This document shows, in pieces, positions 53,957 to 64,000 of a stretch of 64,000 bases of DNA. The DNA lies in NCBI RefSeq assembly GCF_001724135.1, contig NZ_MEDS01000025.1, forward strand, positions 372,001 through 436,000, given 5' to 3'. Origin of the DNA: Comamonas sp. SCN 65-56. GTDB lineage: Bacteria; Pseudomonadota; Gammaproteobacteria; Burkholderiales; Burkholderiaceae_C. The position numbers and the translations under genes are program-made. The notes below the pieces were generated by a model. It searched no databases, had not been told where the DNA came from, and saw nothing but the letters and a program-made list of their open reading frames with translations. Positions within the stretch are counted from its first letter, which is position 1. Every line of letters begins with the position of its first letter.

Positions 53957-54981
53957 GCGCGCGCTCCCTCGCCCTTTTGCAGGCGGCTCAGCAGCAGCTT
54001 GGACAGCGACAGCACGATAAAGGTGATGCCAAACAGCACCAACCCCAGGTAGATCAGCGAGGCCTGGTGCAGGCCCTCCCCGGCCTCGGCGAATTCATTG
54101 GCCAGCGCCGAGGTGATGCTGTTGGCGGCCTCGAACAACGAGAGCGAGTTCAGCTGGTTCATGTTGCCGATGACGAAGGTCACGGCCATGGTCTCGCCCA
54201 GCGCGCGGCCCAGGCCCAGCATCACGCCGCCGAGCACGCCCGTCTTGGTGTAGGGCAGCACCACCTTCCACACCACCTCCCAGGTGGTCGCCCCCAGGCC
54301 GTAGGCCGATTCCTTGAGCAGAGCGGGCGTGACCTCGAACACGTCGCGCATGACCGAGGCGATGAAGGGGATCACCATGATCGCCAGAATGATGCCCGCC
54401 GACAAAATGCCGATGCCCACCGGCGGGCCGGACACCAGCGCACCCAGAAAGGGCACGCCCTTGAACAGCGCCTGCAGCGGCTGCTGCACCCAGGCGGCCA
54501 GGATGGGGCCGAACACCATCAGCCCCCACATGCCATAGACGATGGACGGCACGGCGGCCAGCAGCTCGATGGCCGTGCCCAGCGGACGCTTGAGCCAGGC
54601 GGGCGACAGCTCGGTCAGGAACAGCGCGATGCCGAAGCTCACCGGCACGGCGATCACCAGGGCGATGGCCGAGGTCATCAGCGTGCCGTAGATCATCACC
54701 AGGCCGCCGTAATCGTTCTGCACCGGGTCCCAGGTAGCACTGGTCAAAAAGCCCAGGCCGTAATGCGCGATGGAAGGCCAGGCGCCGATGACGAGCGACA
54801 CCAGCACGCCCAGCAGCAGCGCCAGGGTCAGCAGCGCGGCGCCACGGGCCGAGAGCGCAAACAAACGATCCGCCCACTGCGCGGGCAGCCAGGGGCGCGA
54901 CCCAGGCGGGCGCACCGGCTGCACCCGGGACGGCGCCGCGGAAGTCAAGGTAGTGGACACAGTCGGGCTTCTTTGATGCAT
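53953..54981 (-). CDS. pstC: phosphate ABC transporter permease PstC
   Basis: 342 aa permease with six helices and an N-terminal soluble extension. The EAA loop [20 protein letters not shown] and [18 protein letters not shown] are typical of PstC. Forms the channel with PstA. A strong hairpin lies between it and pstS. Confidence 0.96.
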   Translation of the reverse strand: MHQRSPTVSTTLTSAAPSRVQPVRPPGSRPWLPAQWADRLFALSARGAALLTLALLLGVLVSLVIGAWPSIAHYGLGFLTSATWDPVQNDYGGLVMIYGTLMTSAIALVIAVPVSFGIALFLTELSPAWLKRPLGTAIELLAAVPSIVYGMWGLMVFGPILAAWVQQPLQALFKGVPFLGALVSGPPVGIGILSAGIILAIMVIPFIASVMRDVFEVTPALLKESAYGLGATTWEVVWKVVLPYTKTGVLGGVMLGLGRALGETMAVTFVIGNMNQLNSLSLFEAANSITSALANEFAEAGEGLHQASLIYLGLVLFGITFIVLSLSKLLLSRLQKGEGARA

Positions 54982-54993
54982 GGCGAGGAGCCG

Positions 54994-55034
54994 CCCCCGC
55001 CCTCTCCCGCGCGCGGGAGGGGGTGGAGGCGGGG
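54994..55034. repeat. GC-rich hairpin between pstS and pstC
   Basis: CTCCCGC-GC-GCGGGAG (55004-55019) is a perfect palindrome extended by CCCCGCC/GGCGGGG. It is probably a processing or attenuation hairpin that raises pstS mRNA over the rest of the operon. No T-run follows. Confidence 0.6.
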
Positions 55035-55051
55035 AAGCAACAAGCGCTCGA

Positions 55052-56092
55052 TTATTTCAGTTCAATCGGCTTGCCCGCACCGTCCACAATCTGCCCCCAG
55101 GACTTGGCGATCTGCCCCTTTACCGTTTCGGGCATGGGCACGTAGTCCAGATCGGCCGCCGTCTTGTCGCCGCCCTTGTAGGCCCATTCGAAGAATTGAA
55201 GCGCGGTGGCCGCCTGCTGCGGCTTGTCCTGCACCTTGTGCATCAGGATGAAGGTGGCGCCGGTGATGGGCCAGGCGGCCTTGCCACCTTGATTGGTCAG
55301 AATCTGGTAGAAGCTCTTGTTCCAGTCGGCACCGGCAGCCGCGGCCTTGAATGCCTCGTCCTCCGGCGCGACGAACTGGCCTTCGGCGTTTTGCATCTGC
55401 ACGAAGGTCATCCTGTTCTGCTTGACGTAGGCGTACTCGACGTAGCCGATCGAATTCGCCAGGCGGCCCACGAACGCCGCCACGCCTTCATTGCCCTTGC
55501 CGCCCGCGCCCAGCGGCCAGTTCACCGCCGTGCCCTCACCCACCTTGGCTTTCCACTCGGCATTCACCTTGCTCAGGTAATTGGTGAAGATGAAACTCGT
55601 GCCCGAGCCATCGGCGCGGCGCACGGGGGCGATATCGGCATCGGGCAGGGCGACCCCGGGGTTGAGCGCGGTAATCGCCGCGTCATTCCACTTGGTGATC
55701 TTGCCCAGATAGATGTCCCCCAGCACGGGGCCGCTGAGCTTGAGTTGCCCCGGGGCAATGCCCTTGATGTTGACCACGGGTACCACGCCGCCAATCACCG
55801 TGGGAAATTGCACCAGACCCTTGGCGGCCAGGTCTGCGTCCTTGAGCGGCGCATCGGACGCGCCAAAATCCACCGTCTTGGCCTCGATCTGGCGCAGGCC
55901 CGCGCCCGAGCCCACGGATTGGTAATTGATCTTCACGCCCGTGGCCTTGTGGTAATCCGCCGCCCACTTGGCGTACAGCGGCGCCGGGAAACTCGCGCCA
56001 GCGCCGGTGGCCTCCTGCTGTGCCAGTGCCGGAGAAGCCATCCCGGCCGTCGCCATGGCCCAAACCAGAATCAGTCGCATCGATTGCATCAT
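55052..56092 (-). CDS. pstS: phosphate-binding periplasmic protein PstS
   Basis: 346 aa from the ATG at 56092. Signal peptide [18 protein letters not shown], then [29 protein letters not shown] and the phosphate site [18 protein letters not shown] and [10 protein letters not shown]. It delivers phosphate to PstCA. First gene of the operon behind a Pho box. Confidence 0.97.
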   Translation of the reverse strand: MMQSMRLILVWAMATAGMASPALAQQEATGAGASFPAPLYAKWAADYHKATGVKINYQSVGSGAGLRQIEAKTVDFGASDAPLKDADLAAKGLVQFPTVIGGVVPVVNIKGIAPGQLKLSGPVLGDIYLGKITKWNDAAITALNPGVALPDADIAPVRRADGSGTSFIFTNYLSKVNAEWKAKVGEGTAVNWPLGAGGKGNEGVAAFVGRLANSIGYVEYAYVKQNRMTFVQMQNAEGQFVAPEDEAFKAAAAGADWNKSFYQILTNQGGKAAWPITGATFILMHKVQDKPQQAATALQFFEWAYKGGDKTAADLDYVPMPETVKGQIAKSWGQIVDGAGKPIELK

Positions 56093-56146
56093 GAAAAGCA
56101 CGAAGCGTGCAGAGTTGAACAACGCTGCCTACTCTAGAAGCGCTTT

Positions 56147-56164
56147 GTGACAGCGTCATGACGG
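56147..56164 (-). promoter_or_regulatory. Pho box upstream of pstS
   Basis: On the minus strand the 7-bp units CCGTCAT and CTGTCAC are separated by 4 bp (GACG), the exact Pho-box layout with two near-consensus CTGTCAT repeats. It lies about 55 bp before the pstS ATG and is the likely PhoB site for the whole operon. Confidence 0.8.
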
Positions 56165-56313
56165 CGGCGGCCCCAGCACGCAGACGCGGACACCAGGCGC
56201 TGGCGCATCCGGTCGCAGCCAATGCAATGCAAGCGCTTCTTGACCTGGATCATGGACGCCGGCCATCGATGCTGTCACGCTGGCAGCCTGTAAAAATCCT
56301 TTGGGGCCTGACC

Positions 56314-56904
56314 ATGGAATCGACCGCCCTGCGCATCATTCGCGAAGAACACTTTTCCATCGCCGCCGTACTGCGCTCGCTGCGCCTGATGCTGCAGCGC
56401 GGCCCGGGAGATGACCCGCAGCCGTTTTTCGACGCCATGCGGGCGATGCTGTTCTACATCGACGAGGTGCCGGAAAAAGAGCACCACCCCAAGGAAACCG
56501 AACTGCTGTTCAAGCCGCTGCTTGCGCGCATGTCGGAGCACTCGCAGGTGCTCGAGCATCTCGAGAGCGATCACGCCAACGGCGAGCGCGCGGTGCGCGA
56601 GCTGCAGCACCAGCTGCTGGCCTGGGAGCTGATGGGCGAGGGGCGGCGCGAGGTGTTCGCCAAGAACCTGAACAGCTACATCACCTTCTACCTCGAGCAC
56701 ATGCGGCTGGAGGAAACCGTGATCATTCCCGCTGCGCTGAAGGTCTTCACCACCGACGACTGGGCTGCCATCGATGCCGCATTTGCCAAAAACCGCGACC
56801 CGCTGGCCAAGGGCGCAGAGCTGTCACCCGAATACGAGCAGCTGTTTCATCGCATCGTGCGCATCGCGCCGAGCCCGATCGGCCTGGGCGAATCCGAGGG
56901 CTGA
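56314..56904 (+). CDS. hemerythrin/HHE cation-binding domain protein
   Basis: 196 aa from the ATG at 56314. A four-helix HHE pattern shows IIREEHFSIAAVLR, EKEHHPKETELLF, LESDHANGERAV and YLEHMRLEETVIIP, giving the His/Glu ligands of a di-iron site. It is soluble and cytoplasmic. Family members bind O2, NO or iron. It is divergent from pstS, which may share regulation, and convergent with fabB (8 bp between stops). Confidence 0.88.
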   Translation: MESTALRIIREEHFSIAAVLRSLRLMLQRGPGDDPQPFFDAMRAMLFYIDEVPEKEHHPKETELLFKPLLARMSEHSQVLEHLESDHANGERAVRELQHQLLAWELMGEGRREVFAKNLNSYITFYLEHMRLEETVIIPAALKVFTTDDWAAIDAAFAKNRDPLAKGAELSPEYEQLFHRIVRIAPSPIGLGESEG

Positions 56905-56912
56905 ACCTCGGC

Positions 56913-58133
56913 TCAACCGCCCCAGCGGCGCAGGACCAGGCTGGCGTTGGTGCCGCCAAAGCCAAAGCTGTTGGACAGCACGGTCGTGAGCTGCGCATCG
57001 CGCGTGGCGGTGACCAGCGGCATGCCATCGAGCTCGGGGTCGGGCGTTTCGACATTGACGGAACCGGCGATGAAACCCTTTTGCAGCATCAGCATGCAGT
57101 AGATGGCCTCCTGCACGCCGGTGGCGCCCAGCGAATGGCCGGTCAGCGACTTGGTGCTGGAAAACGGCGGCACCTTGTCGCCAAACACGCTGCGCATGGC
57201 GCGCACTTCCTGCATGTCACCCACGGGGGTGGAAGTGCCGTGGGTGTTGATGTAATCGATGGGTGCATCCAGGGATTCCATCGCCTGGCGCATGCAGGCA
57301 ATGGCGCCATCGCCCGAGGGCGCAACCATGTCCTCGCCATCGCTGGTGGCACCAAAACCCGCCACCTCGGCCAGGATGGTGGCGCCGCGTGCCTGCGCGT
57401 GCTCCAGGCTTTCGAGCACCACCGCGCCGCCGCCGCCGGCGATGACAAAGCCGTCGCGATTGGCATCGTAGGCACGCGAGGCCTTGTCGGGTGTGGCGTT
57501 GTATTTGCTGGACATTGCGCCCATGCCATCGAACAACAGCGCCATGCCCCAGGACAACTCTTCACCACCGCCAGCAAACATCACGTCCTGCATGCCCCAT
57601 GCGATTTGTTGCGCCGCCGCACCTATGCAATGTGCCGAAGTGGAGCAGGCCGAGGTGATGGAGTAGTTGATGCCCTTGATTTTGAAATTCGTTGCCAGGC
57701 AGGCCGATACGGTCGAGCTCATGCAGCGCGTGACCTGGTAGGGGCCGACGCGACGGATGCCCTTGCTGCGCAAAGTGTCGGCCGCCTCGATCTGGTTGGC
57801 GGGCGAACCGCCGCCCGAGCCCATGATGAGGCCGGTGCGCGCATGGCTTACCTCCTGCGGTGCCAGACCCGCCTGCGCTATCGCGTCTTGCAGCGCAATC
57901 TGCGCATACGCCGCGGCATCGCCCATGAAGCGCAACTGCTTGCGATCGATGCGCGCCTCGATGTCGACATGCGGTACACCCGCCACCTGACTGCGCAAGC
58001 CCAGCTCGGTGAACTGGGGCACGGCTTCAATGCCGCTTTTCCCCGCGCGCAGCGACGCCTCCACCGCACCGAGGTCGTTGCCGATGCACGAGACAATGCC
58101 CGCGCCGGTGATCACCACGCGCTTTGTGTTCAT
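56913..58133 (-). CDS. fabB: beta-ketoacyl-ACP synthase I FabB
   Basis: 406 aa from the ATG at 58133, which overlaps the fabA stop. The catalytic triad is complete: Cys163 in [10 protein letters not shown], His298 in [11 protein letters not shown], and His333 in [10 protein letters not shown]. Condensing enzyme for unsaturated fatty acid elongation in the anaerobic pathway. Paired with fabA. Confidence 0.96.
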   Translation of the reverse strand: MNTKRVVITGAGIVSCIGNDLGAVEASLRAGKSGIEAVPQFTELGLRSQVAGVPHVDIEARIDRKQLRFMGDAAAYAQIALQDAIAQAGLAPQEVSHARTGLIMGSGGGSPANQIEAADTLRSKGIRRVGPYQVTRCMSSTVSACLATNFKIKGINYSITSACSTSAHCIGAAAQQIAWGMQDVMFAGGGEELSWGMALLFDGMGAMSSKYNATPDKASRAYDANRDGFVIAGGGGAVVLESLEHAQARGATILAEVAGFGATSDGEDMVAPSGDGAIACMRQAMESLDAPIDYINTHGTSTPVGDMQEVRAMRSVFGDKVPPFSSTKSLTGHSLGATGVQEAIYCMLMLQKGFIAGSVNVETPDPELDGMPLVTATRDAQLTTVLSNSFGFGGTNASLVLRRWGG

Positions 58134-58651
58134 GCTGCGTCCTTGTCGCCCCCGTCGCGCAGAAACAGACCAACGCGCAGATCGTGGGCAACGTAAATTT
58201 CCTTGCCATCGGCCAGCAGGCGCGCATCGCCAATCGCCATGTTCAGCTTGCGCTTGATCACCCGCTTGATGTCGATCTCGTAGGTGGCCAGCTTCACGTC
58301 GGGGCCAACCTCGCCGGTGAATTTCACCTCGCCCGCACCCAGCGCGCGGCCACGCCCCGGCAGGCGCAGCCAGGTGAGATAAAAGCCGATGAGCTGCCAC
58401 ATCGCGTCCAGCCCGAGGCAGCCCGGCATGACGGGATCGCCACGAAAATGGCAGTCAAAAAACCAGAGGTCGGGGCGGACGTCCAGTTCCGCCACGATCC
58501 TCCCCTGGTTGTGCATGCCACCTTCGTTGTCGATATGCGTGATGCGGTCGAACATCAGCATCGGCGGCAGCGGCAGTCGTCCGGCGTCGGGGCCAAAGAG
58601 GCGCCCTTCGCCCGAGGCGATGAGCTGGTCGTAGGAGAAGGATTCGGCCAT
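58130..58651 (-). CDS. fabA: 3-hydroxydecanoyl-ACP dehydratase/isomerase FabA
   Basis: 173 aa from the ATG at 58651 (E. coli FabA is 172). The active-site hot-dog motif is [20 protein letters not shown] with His68 and Asp82. It makes cis-3-decenoyl-ACP, the branch point to unsaturated fatty acids. First gene of fabAB. Confidence 0.97.
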   Translation of the reverse strand: MAESFSYDQLIASGEGRLFGPDAGRLPLPPMLMFDRITHIDNEGGMHNQGRIVAELDVRPDLWFFDCHFRGDPVMPGCLGLDAMWQLIGFYLTWLRLPGRGRALGAGEVKFTGEVGPDVKLATYEIDIKRVIKRKLNMAIGDARLLADGKEIYVAHDLRVGLFLRDGGDKDAA

Positions 58652-58829
58652 GGTAATTTTGAGGGGCGTATACGCGGTGCGATGGTCAACCGCCAATTAT
58701 CTGCGCTTGCATCCGTCTCGCAGAGCCACTAGTGTAGTAGCCCCCCCACCCCAACCATTTCCGTCCCGCGCTCCTTCTGTCAAGCGCATGGCGCCACAAC
58801 TGGCGCCATGCAACCGGTCTCGCCTGCTA

Positions 58830-59753
58830 TCAGAAATTGTGGCGCAGACCCAAGCCGTAGTTGTTGCCGCCATCCAGACGCAGGTAGGCCGCGTACATGA
58901 AGGTGCGCTTGGACAACGCGTATTTGGCCTCCAGGAGCGCATTGGTGTACTTCTTGGGACCCGCGTTGTTCTTGGTGTCGCGTACCAGGTCGGCCGTCAG
59001 GGTCCAGGCGTTCATACGCATTTGTCCGCCGATGGAAAGTCCGGCGCGCTTGCCGTGGTTGTCGCTGTACGAGGCCACAAGAGCATAGTTGCCAAAGTTG
59101 TAGCGGCCGCCGACGACGTAGCCGGTCTTCTCGGTTTGCTGCTTGTTGACGCCCAGCGAGGCAGTCAACGGCCCCTGGCGGTAGATGACGTTGATGTCCC
59201 ACTTGGCCTTGCCGCCGTTGTCGTTCTTCAGGATGTAACCGCCAGTTGCCGACAAACCGCTGAAATTGGGCGTGGAGTAGCTGAACTGGTTGCTGTTGCG
59301 CGACGCGCCGATGTCTGCATAGGTTTTGCGAACCGGCGAATAGTTGGCCATGCTCGTCAACTCCCAGGCCGAGATCGCAGAAAACGTCGGCGCGAACGTG
59401 CGGCCCATGTCGAAAGTGCCCCAGCCACCGGCCAGCCACATGTGCGACTGGCGGCCCCAGAACGTCGGGCCAATGCTCTGCTGCGCACCGTCCTTCAGAT
59501 TGATGCCCGTCTCCAGTTGGAAACCCGCCTTCAGACCACCGCCCAGGTCTTCGGTCCCGCGCACGCCGACGCGGCTCGGGGTGTTGGCCATCAGGCCACT
59601 GCCACTGATCATGCCGAATTTGCCACCGGCCACCTTGCCCATTGCGGCGTCAGCGATGCCATACAGGGTGACGTTGGATTGGGCAAACGCGGCGCTGCCG
59701 GTCATGGCTGCGGTCAGAACGGCAAGGGCGCCCAGGGCGTGGCGGTACTGCAT
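58830..59753 (-). CDS. Gram-negative porin (Omp32/OmpC-like)
   Basis: 307 aa from the ATG at 59753. Signal peptide ends SAAFA, and the mature N-terminus QSNVTLYGIADAAMG is typical of Burkholderiales trimeric porins. The PTFWGRQSHMWLAGG region is in place and the last residue is Phe (GLRHNF), the BAM signal. About 16 strands are expected. It stands alone between fabA and lnt. Confidence 0.93.
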   Translation of the reverse strand: MQYRHALGALAVLTAAMTGSAAFAQSNVTLYGIADAAMGKVAGGKFGMISGSGLMANTPSRVGVRGTEDLGGGLKAGFQLETGINLKDGAQQSIGPTFWGRQSHMWLAGGWGTFDMGRTFAPTFSAISAWELTSMANYSPVRKTYADIGASRNSNQFSYSTPNFSGLSATGGYILKNDNGGKAKWDINVIYRQGPLTASLGVNKQQTEKTGYVVGGRYNFGNYALVASYSDNHGKRAGLSIGGQMRMNAWTLTADLVRDTKNNAGPKKYTNALLEAKYALSKRTFMYAAYLRLDGGNNYGLGLRHNF

Positions 59754-59868
59754 CGGATTCTCCAATTGACAAAAAATCATGAAGGGCCATTCTATTGCGG
59801 AATAACGAACGCACGCCGTCCACAGCAATCGCCCCGGCGCAGCCTGCAGCCCTGGCGTGGCATTTTTC

Positions 59869-61404
59869 TCACAGTTGCGCCAGTGCCCGCCGGCGCCAAC
59901 CCCACCAGGCGGCCAGCGCCGCTGTCAAACCGAGCACCCACAGCGGCGCCAATCCCCAGCGACCGGCCCAGAAGGCATAGAAGGTCGTACTGCCTGTCAC
60001 GCCTTGCACCGTGGTGTCGAGGACCGCCCGCGTCATGGCAGGCAGTTGCGCGATCACCTGTCCGCGATGATCGATGACGGCCGTCGCACCGGTGTTGGTC
60101 GCGCGCACCATCGGCCGCCGGAACTCCAGCGCGCGCATGCGGCTGATGGTCAGGTGCTGCGCGATCGCCACCGTATCGCCAAACCAGCCGATGTTGCTGA
60201 CATTGACCATGATGGTCGGCGCCTGCGCCGGGTCACGAAAGCGCTGCGCCAGCTCTTCGCCGAAGAGATCTTCGTAACAAATGTTGGGAGCAAGCCGCTC
60301 ACCCGCCCAGTCAAACGGCGCCTGGCCCACGGCACCGCGATTGAAGTCGCCGAGCGGAATGTGCATGAGTTGGGTGAACCAGCGGAAAAACGGCGGGATA
60401 AATTCGCCAAACGGCACCAGATGGTGCTTGTCGTACTCATACGGCGCCTGCCGACCGGCGGCAAAGCCGAGCACGGAATTGGTATAGCCCGTACGCAGAC
60501 TGCCCAGCGGAATGCCCACGAGCAAGGCCTGCCGGCCTTCGCGGTAGCGCGCCGTCACGCCCTCCAGATAGCCGGGCTCCAGCTCCTGGGGCAGCAGCGC
60601 GATCGCGGTCTCAGGCGCCACCACCAGCTGCGCCGTGGCCGAGCGGATCTGCGCGCCATACCAGGCCAGCGCCAGCGGCACACCGCTGCCGGGTTGAAAT
60701 TTTTCGTCTTGCGGAATATTGCCCTGCAGCAGCGCCAGGCTGATCGGCTTGTGCACGTCAAGGCCCTCATCCCCGGCATGCTGCGCCCACCCGGCCAGCT
60801 GCCAGACCAACACCAGGGCCACCGCGCCGCCCCACCAACGCAGCCTGCGCCCGTCCGCTGCTCGCACCTGCGCCAGCAGCGCGGCAAGCCCTGCCGCCAC
60901 CGCCGTGATGCCATACATCCCCACCGCGGGCGCCAGCCGGGCCAGCGGGCCATCGATCTGCGCATAGCCGCCCGCACCCCAGGGAAAGCCCGTCCACCAC
61001 TGCCCTCGCGCGAGCTCCGCCAGCAGCCAGAGCAATGCAAAAACAAGAGCTGACAGCTCTTTTTTGGCGGGCGCTACAGCCTGAAAATAGCCAGCAACAA
61101 TGGCGTAATAGCTGCCAAGAAAGGCCGCCAGACCCAGCACCGCCAGCACCGCCAGCGGCGCCGCCAGGCCGCCATAGGTGTGCATGGAAATGAACAGCCA
61201 CCAGAACACGCCCGCAAGCCAGGCAGTAGCAAACACCCAGCCGCGCAGCGCTGCGGCGCGCCAGCCCGGCGCCGCGAGCAGCAGATGCACCAGCAGCGCC
61301 AGCGATGCGATCTGCAGCCACCACGCGGGCTCGCCGCTACCGGGCCAGGCGATCGATGCCGCCTGCGCCAGCCCGGCCAGCAGCGCCGCCAGCAGCGCCT
61401 TCAT
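59869..61404 (-). CDS. lnt: apolipoprotein N-acyltransferase Lnt
   Basis: 511 aa. Six to seven N-terminal membrane helices are followed by a periplasmic nitrilase-like domain with catalytic Glu in [10 protein letters not shown], Lys in [14 protein letters not shown] and Cys in [10 protein letters not shown]. It adds the third acyl chain to lipoproteins, acting on the lipoproteins seen in this window. It overlaps the corC-like stop (ATGA), as in many proteobacteria. Confidence 0.96.
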   Translation of the reverse strand: MKALLAALLAGLAQAASIAWPGSGEPAWWLQIASLALLVHLLLAAPGWRAAALRGWVFATAWLAGVFWWLFISMHTYGGLAAPLAVLAVLGLAAFLGSYYAIVAGYFQAVAPAKKELSALVFALLWLLAELARGQWWTGFPWGAGGYAQIDGPLARLAPAVGMYGITAVAAGLAALLAQVRAADGRRLRWWGGAVALVLVWQLAGWAQHAGDEGLDVHKPISLALLQGNIPQDEKFQPGSGVPLALAWYGAQIRSATAQLVVAPETAIALLPQELEPGYLEGVTARYREGRQALLVGIPLGSLRTGYTNSVLGFAAGRQAPYEYDKHHLVPFGEFIPPFFRWFTQLMHIPLGDFNRGAVGQAPFDWAGERLAPNICYEDLFGEELAQRFRDPAQAPTIMVNVSNIGWFGDTVAIAQHLTISRMRALEFRRPMVRATNTGATAVIDHRGQVIAQLPAMTRAVLDTTVQGVTGSTTFYAFWAGRWGLAPLWVLGLTAALAAWWGWRRRALAQL

Positions 61405-62294
61405 CCGCCCTGCGCTGCGTCGGCTGCCACGCCCTGGGCGGTGCGCGTGACCTTGAACCAGCGCACCGCGCCGCCCTTGTTGTGCAGCACGGTGAACAAC
61501 AGGCCGCCCAAGGCCAGCGACTCACCGCGACGCGGCATGTGGCCCAGTTCGTGCGCAATCAGACCCCCGATGGTGTCGAACGCCTCGTCCGGATCGGAGC
61601 CTTGGAGCGTGCACTCGAAACTCTCGGCCACGCGCTCGATCGGCGTGTCGCCGCTCACGCGCCAGCTGTCGTCGGCCAGCGCGAAGATGTCGCCCTCGGG
61701 CTCGTCTTCGGTATCGAATTCATCCTCGATCTCGCCGACGATCTGCTCGATCACATCCTCAAACGTGACCAGCCCCGCGGTGCGGCCAAATTCATCGACC
61801 ACGATGGCCATGTGGTTGCGCGTGGCGCGGAACTCGCGCAGCAGCGCCTGCAAATCCTTGTTCTCCGGCACGAAGAGCGCCGGGCGCACCAGCGTGCGCA
61901 AGCTGAGATCGGGCGCGCGCTGCAGCTTGAGCAAATCCTTGGCCAGCAGAATGCCGATGATGTTGTCACGTGTGCCCTGCACCACCGGGAAGCGCGAGTG
62001 CGCGGTGCGGATGACCTGCATCACCAGGGCTTCGCGGTCGGTGTCGATGTCCAGCACGTCCATGCGCGGCGCGGCCACGAGGATGTCGGCCGCCGTCATC
62101 TCGGCCATCTGCAGCACGCGCTCGAGCATGACGCGCGAATCGGTGTGGATGACCGCGTTGTCCTCCGCTTCGGCCAGCGTGGCAATCAGCTCGTCCGTGG
62201 TTTCGGGGCGGGGGTGGAGGAATTCCACCAGGCGCTGCAGCAGCGTGCGCTTGTCGTCCTTGTCGGGCGCCTGCGCAGGGTTGGGGTCGGACAC
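61401..62294 (-). CDS. corC: CorC/HlyC-type CBS-domain protein
   Basis: 297 aa from a GTG at 62294. Tandem CBS domains occupy residues 60-190 ([17 protein letters not shown], then [20 protein letters not shown]). A C-terminal CorC_HlyC FAD-like domain follows from about residue 210 ([18 protein letters not shown], then [18 protein letters not shown]). Linked to Mg2+/Co2+ efflux. It lies directly upstream of lnt, the conserved ybeX-lnt order. Confidence 0.93.
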   Translation of the reverse strand: MSDPNPAQAPDKDDKRTLLQRLVEFLHPRPETTDELIATLAEAEDNAVIHTDSRVMLERVLQMAEMTAADILVAAPRMDVLDIDTDREALVMQVIRTAHSRFPVVQGTRDNIIGILLAKDLLKLQRAPDLSLRTLVRPALFVPENKDLQALLREFRATRNHMAIVVDEFGRTAGLVTFEDVIEQIVGEIEDEFDTEDEPEGDIFALADDSWRVSGDTPIERVAESFECTLQGSDPDEAFDTIGGLIAHELGHMPRRGESLALGGLLFTVLHNKGGAVRWFKVTRTAQGVAADAAQGG

Positions 62295-62381
62295 GTAGGG
62301 CGTGCAAAAGTCGATAGAGGGACAAGGATAGCGGATTGGCCGCCAGACCCCAAGCCGCGCACCCTTGCGCCAGCCACCGCG

Positions 62382-62867
62382 CTAGACCGGCATCGCCGTG
62401 GTGCTCTTGACGGTATCGAGCACAAAACTGGTCTTGCAGTCCTGCACGCTGGGGTGCTTAAGCAGGGTATCCATCACGAAGCGGCTGTAGTGCGCCATGT
62501 CGCGCACCACCACGCGCAGCAGGTAGTCCATCTCGCCGGTGAGCGAGGCGCATTCCACCACCTCCGGCCAGCTCTGCACCGCGGCGCGAAACAGATCCAT
62601 GGGGTTGCGCTTGTGCGTCTCGGTGTTCTTTTCGAGCCGCACGTTGAGATAGGCCGTCAGCCCCAACCCCACCGCCTCGGGACGCACCAGCGCCACGTAG
62701 CGGGCGATGGCTCGCACCTCTTCCAGGCGCTTGACCCGGCGCAGCACGGCGCTGGCCGACAGACCCACCTGCTCGCCGATCGATTCATAGGTCTCGCGAC
62801 CGTCGTCCTGCAGGCGACGCAAGATGGCGCGATCGAGCTTGTCCAGGGCAATCGGCGAATCTGTCAT
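62382..62867 (-). CDS. Lrp/AsnC-family transcriptional regulator
   Basis: 161 aa from the ATG at 62867. N-terminal helix-turn-helix [20 protein letters not shown] and [14 protein letters not shown], then a RAM ligand domain ([19 protein letters not shown]). It is divergent from hpd, so it probably controls tyrosine or phenylalanine catabolism or branched amino acids in response to an amino acid. Confidence 0.92.
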   Translation of the reverse strand: MTDSPIALDKLDRAILRRLQDDGRETYESIGEQVGLSASAVLRRVKRLEEVRAIARYVALVRPEAVGLGLTAYLNVRLEKNTETHKRNPMDLFRAAVQSWPEVVECASLTGEMDYLLRVVVRDMAHYSRFVMDTLLKHPSVQDCKTSFVLDTVKSTTAMPV

Positions 62868-63017
62868 GCTTGTCTTTCGGCATTTGCGGCGCGAACCAGC
62901 GGGTTGATGCAATTTTGTTGCGCATTTCGGCTACTGCATTGCAATGTTTGCACAAAAATTGATCGCACACGCGCCTACAGTCAAAGGTTTGCACCTACCA
63001 ATCAACAGGAGACCTTC
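62868..63017. promoter_or_regulatory. divergent lrp-type/hpd promoter region with inverted repeats
   Basis: Contains CATTGCAATG (62937-62946), a perfect 10-bp palindrome, and GCAATTTTGTTGC (62909-62921). Both are AT-richer than the surroundings and could be sites for the divergent Lrp-type regulator. AGGAG stands 7 bp before hpd. Confidence 0.5.
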
Positions 63018-64000
63018 ATGACTGCCGCCATGCCTGCCAGCACCATCCACGAAACCGCCAGCCGCGAGAACCCCATGGGGCTGATGGGCTTCGAGTTCGT
63101 CGAATTCGCCTCACCCACGGCCGGCGTGATCGAGCCGCTGTTCGAAAAGCTGGGATTCAGCCCGGTGGCCAGGCACCGCTCCAAGGACGTGGTGCTGTAC
63201 CGCCAGGGCGGCATCAACTTCATCCTGAACCGCGAGAAAAACAGCCAGGCCGGCTACTTCGCCGCCGAGCACGGCCCCTCGCCCTGCGGCATGGCGTTTC
63301 GCGTGGAAAACGCGCCCTACGCCTACAAGCGCGCGCTGGAGTTGGGCGCACAGCCCATCGAGATTCCCACCGGCCCGATGGAGCTGCGCCTGCCCGCGAT
63401 CAAGGGCATTGGCGGCGCGCCGCTGTACCTGATCGATCGTTTTCGCGACGGCGAGACGATTTATGACATCGACTTTGAATGGCTGCCAGGCGTCGATCCG
63501 CACCCGCGCGGCCACGGCCTCAAGGAAATCGACCACCTGACGCACAACGTCTACCGCGGTCGCATGGGCTTCTGGGCCAAGTACTACGAGCACCTGTTCA
63601 ACTTCCGCGAAATCCGTTATTTCGACATCCAGGGCGAGTACACGGGCCTGACCAGCAAGGCGATGACCGCGCCCGACGGCAAGATTCGCATCCCGCTCAA
63701 CGAAGAGGCGCGCCAGGGCGGCGGGCAGATCGAAGAATTTTTGATGCAGTTCAATGGCGAGGGCATCCAGCACATCGCGATGAGCTGCGACAACCTGATC
63801 GAGGTGGTGGACCGTCTGCAGATGGCCGGCGTGCCCACGCCGCCCGCGCCCAACCAGGCCTACTACGACATGCTCAAAGATCGCCTGCCAGGCCACGGCC
63901 AGCCGGTGGCCGAGCTGCAGTCGCGCGGCATCCTGCTCGATGGCTCCACCGCGGGCGGCCAGCCGCGGCTGCTGCTGCAAATTTTCTCCACGCCCATCAT
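63018..64000 (+). CDS. hpd: 4-hydroxyphenylpyruvate dioxygenase (partial, cut by window end)
   Basis: About 327 codons are visible from the ATG at 63018. A two-vicinal-oxygen-chelate layout is seen: the first VOC domain covers residues 20-150 and the second residues 165 onward, with iron ligands His173 in IDHLTHNV and His252 in GIQHIAM. The Glu ligand lies beyond the window. It converts 4-hydroxyphenylpyruvate to homogentisate in tyrosine degradation. The [15 protein letters not shown] and [12 protein letters not shown] blocks agree with bacterial HPPD. Confidence 0.96.
   Translation, partial: MTAAMPASTIHETASRENPMGLMGFEFVEFASPTAGVIEPLFEKLGFSPVARHRSKDVVLYRQGGINFILNREKNSQAGYFAAEHGPSPCGMAFRVENAPYAYKRALELGAQPIEIPTGPMELRLPAIKGIGGAPLYLIDRFRDGETIYDIDFEWLPGVDPHPRGHGLKEIDHLTHNVYRGRMGFWAKYYEHLFNFREIRYFDIQGEYTGLTSKAMTAPDGKIRIPLNEEARQGGGQIEEFLMQFNGEGIQHIAMSCDNLIEVVDRLQMAGVPTPPAPNQAYYDMLKDRLPGHGQPVAELQSRGILLDGSTAGGQPRLLLQIFSTPI

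Overview
The window is GC-rich and almost fully coding. Gene content and order point to a betaproteobacterium of the Burkholderiales, most likely Comamonadaceae: fabAB, pstSCAB-phoU-phoB-phoR, glyQS, coaX, a Gram-negative porin, and an Xps-ordered type II secretion operon. Many genes are joined by 1-4 nt ATGA, GTGA or TGATG overlaps. No tRNA, rRNA or CRISPR array was seen.

Bases 1-12,491 hold a surface-glycan locus on the minus strand. It contains a DprE1-like oxidase (cut by the window edge), a HAD-UbiA fusion, an IS30 remnant beside a truncated membrane gene, a WecA/WbpL-like initiating transferase, a methyltransferase with a coiled-coil tail, an LpxL-like acyltransferase, the Wzm/Wzt exporter, two glycosyltransferases, a parvulin-like isomerase and a lipoprotein. 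From 12.6 to 24.5 kb there is an exported protein with its own promoter and terminator, a small lipoprotein, and a complete gspEFGHIJKLMND operon. From 24.5 to 33.2 kb the glycan locus resumes: two glycosyltransferases, a GH42-like membrane-anchored protein on the plus strand, and rmlBDAC with a VapBC-type toxin-antitoxin pair between rmlD and rmlA. Together these suggest a rhamnose-containing glycan exported by an ABC transporter, probably with a capped end.

From 33.4 to 40 kb are housekeeping genes (coaX, kbp, a YgjP-type peptidase, plsC, glyS, glyQ). From 40.1 to 47.4 kb lies a decaying catabolic block: an AraC-type regulator and a nitrilase, each with a frameshift and a nonsense codon, and a branched-chain 2-oxoacid dehydrogenase operon in which E1-alpha and E2 are frameshifted while E1-beta and E3 are intact. 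From 47.6 to 64 kb come a yqjD/yqjE/yqjK-like trio, a Mn exporter under a yybP-ykoY riboswitch, the pst-pho operon behind a Pho box, a hemerythrin protein, fabAB, a porin, lnt, a CorC-type protein, and a divergent Lrp regulator/hpd pair.

A mosaic GC-rich palindromic repeat (about 95-200 bp) occurs at least seven times between 28.6 and 44.9 kb, mostly between genes. One copy lies in frame inside the E2 linker, others supply the C-terminal codons of RmlA and RmlC, and the AraC-nitrilase pair sits between the two halves of a split copy. This repeat family and the capping/export module are the most unusual parts of the window.
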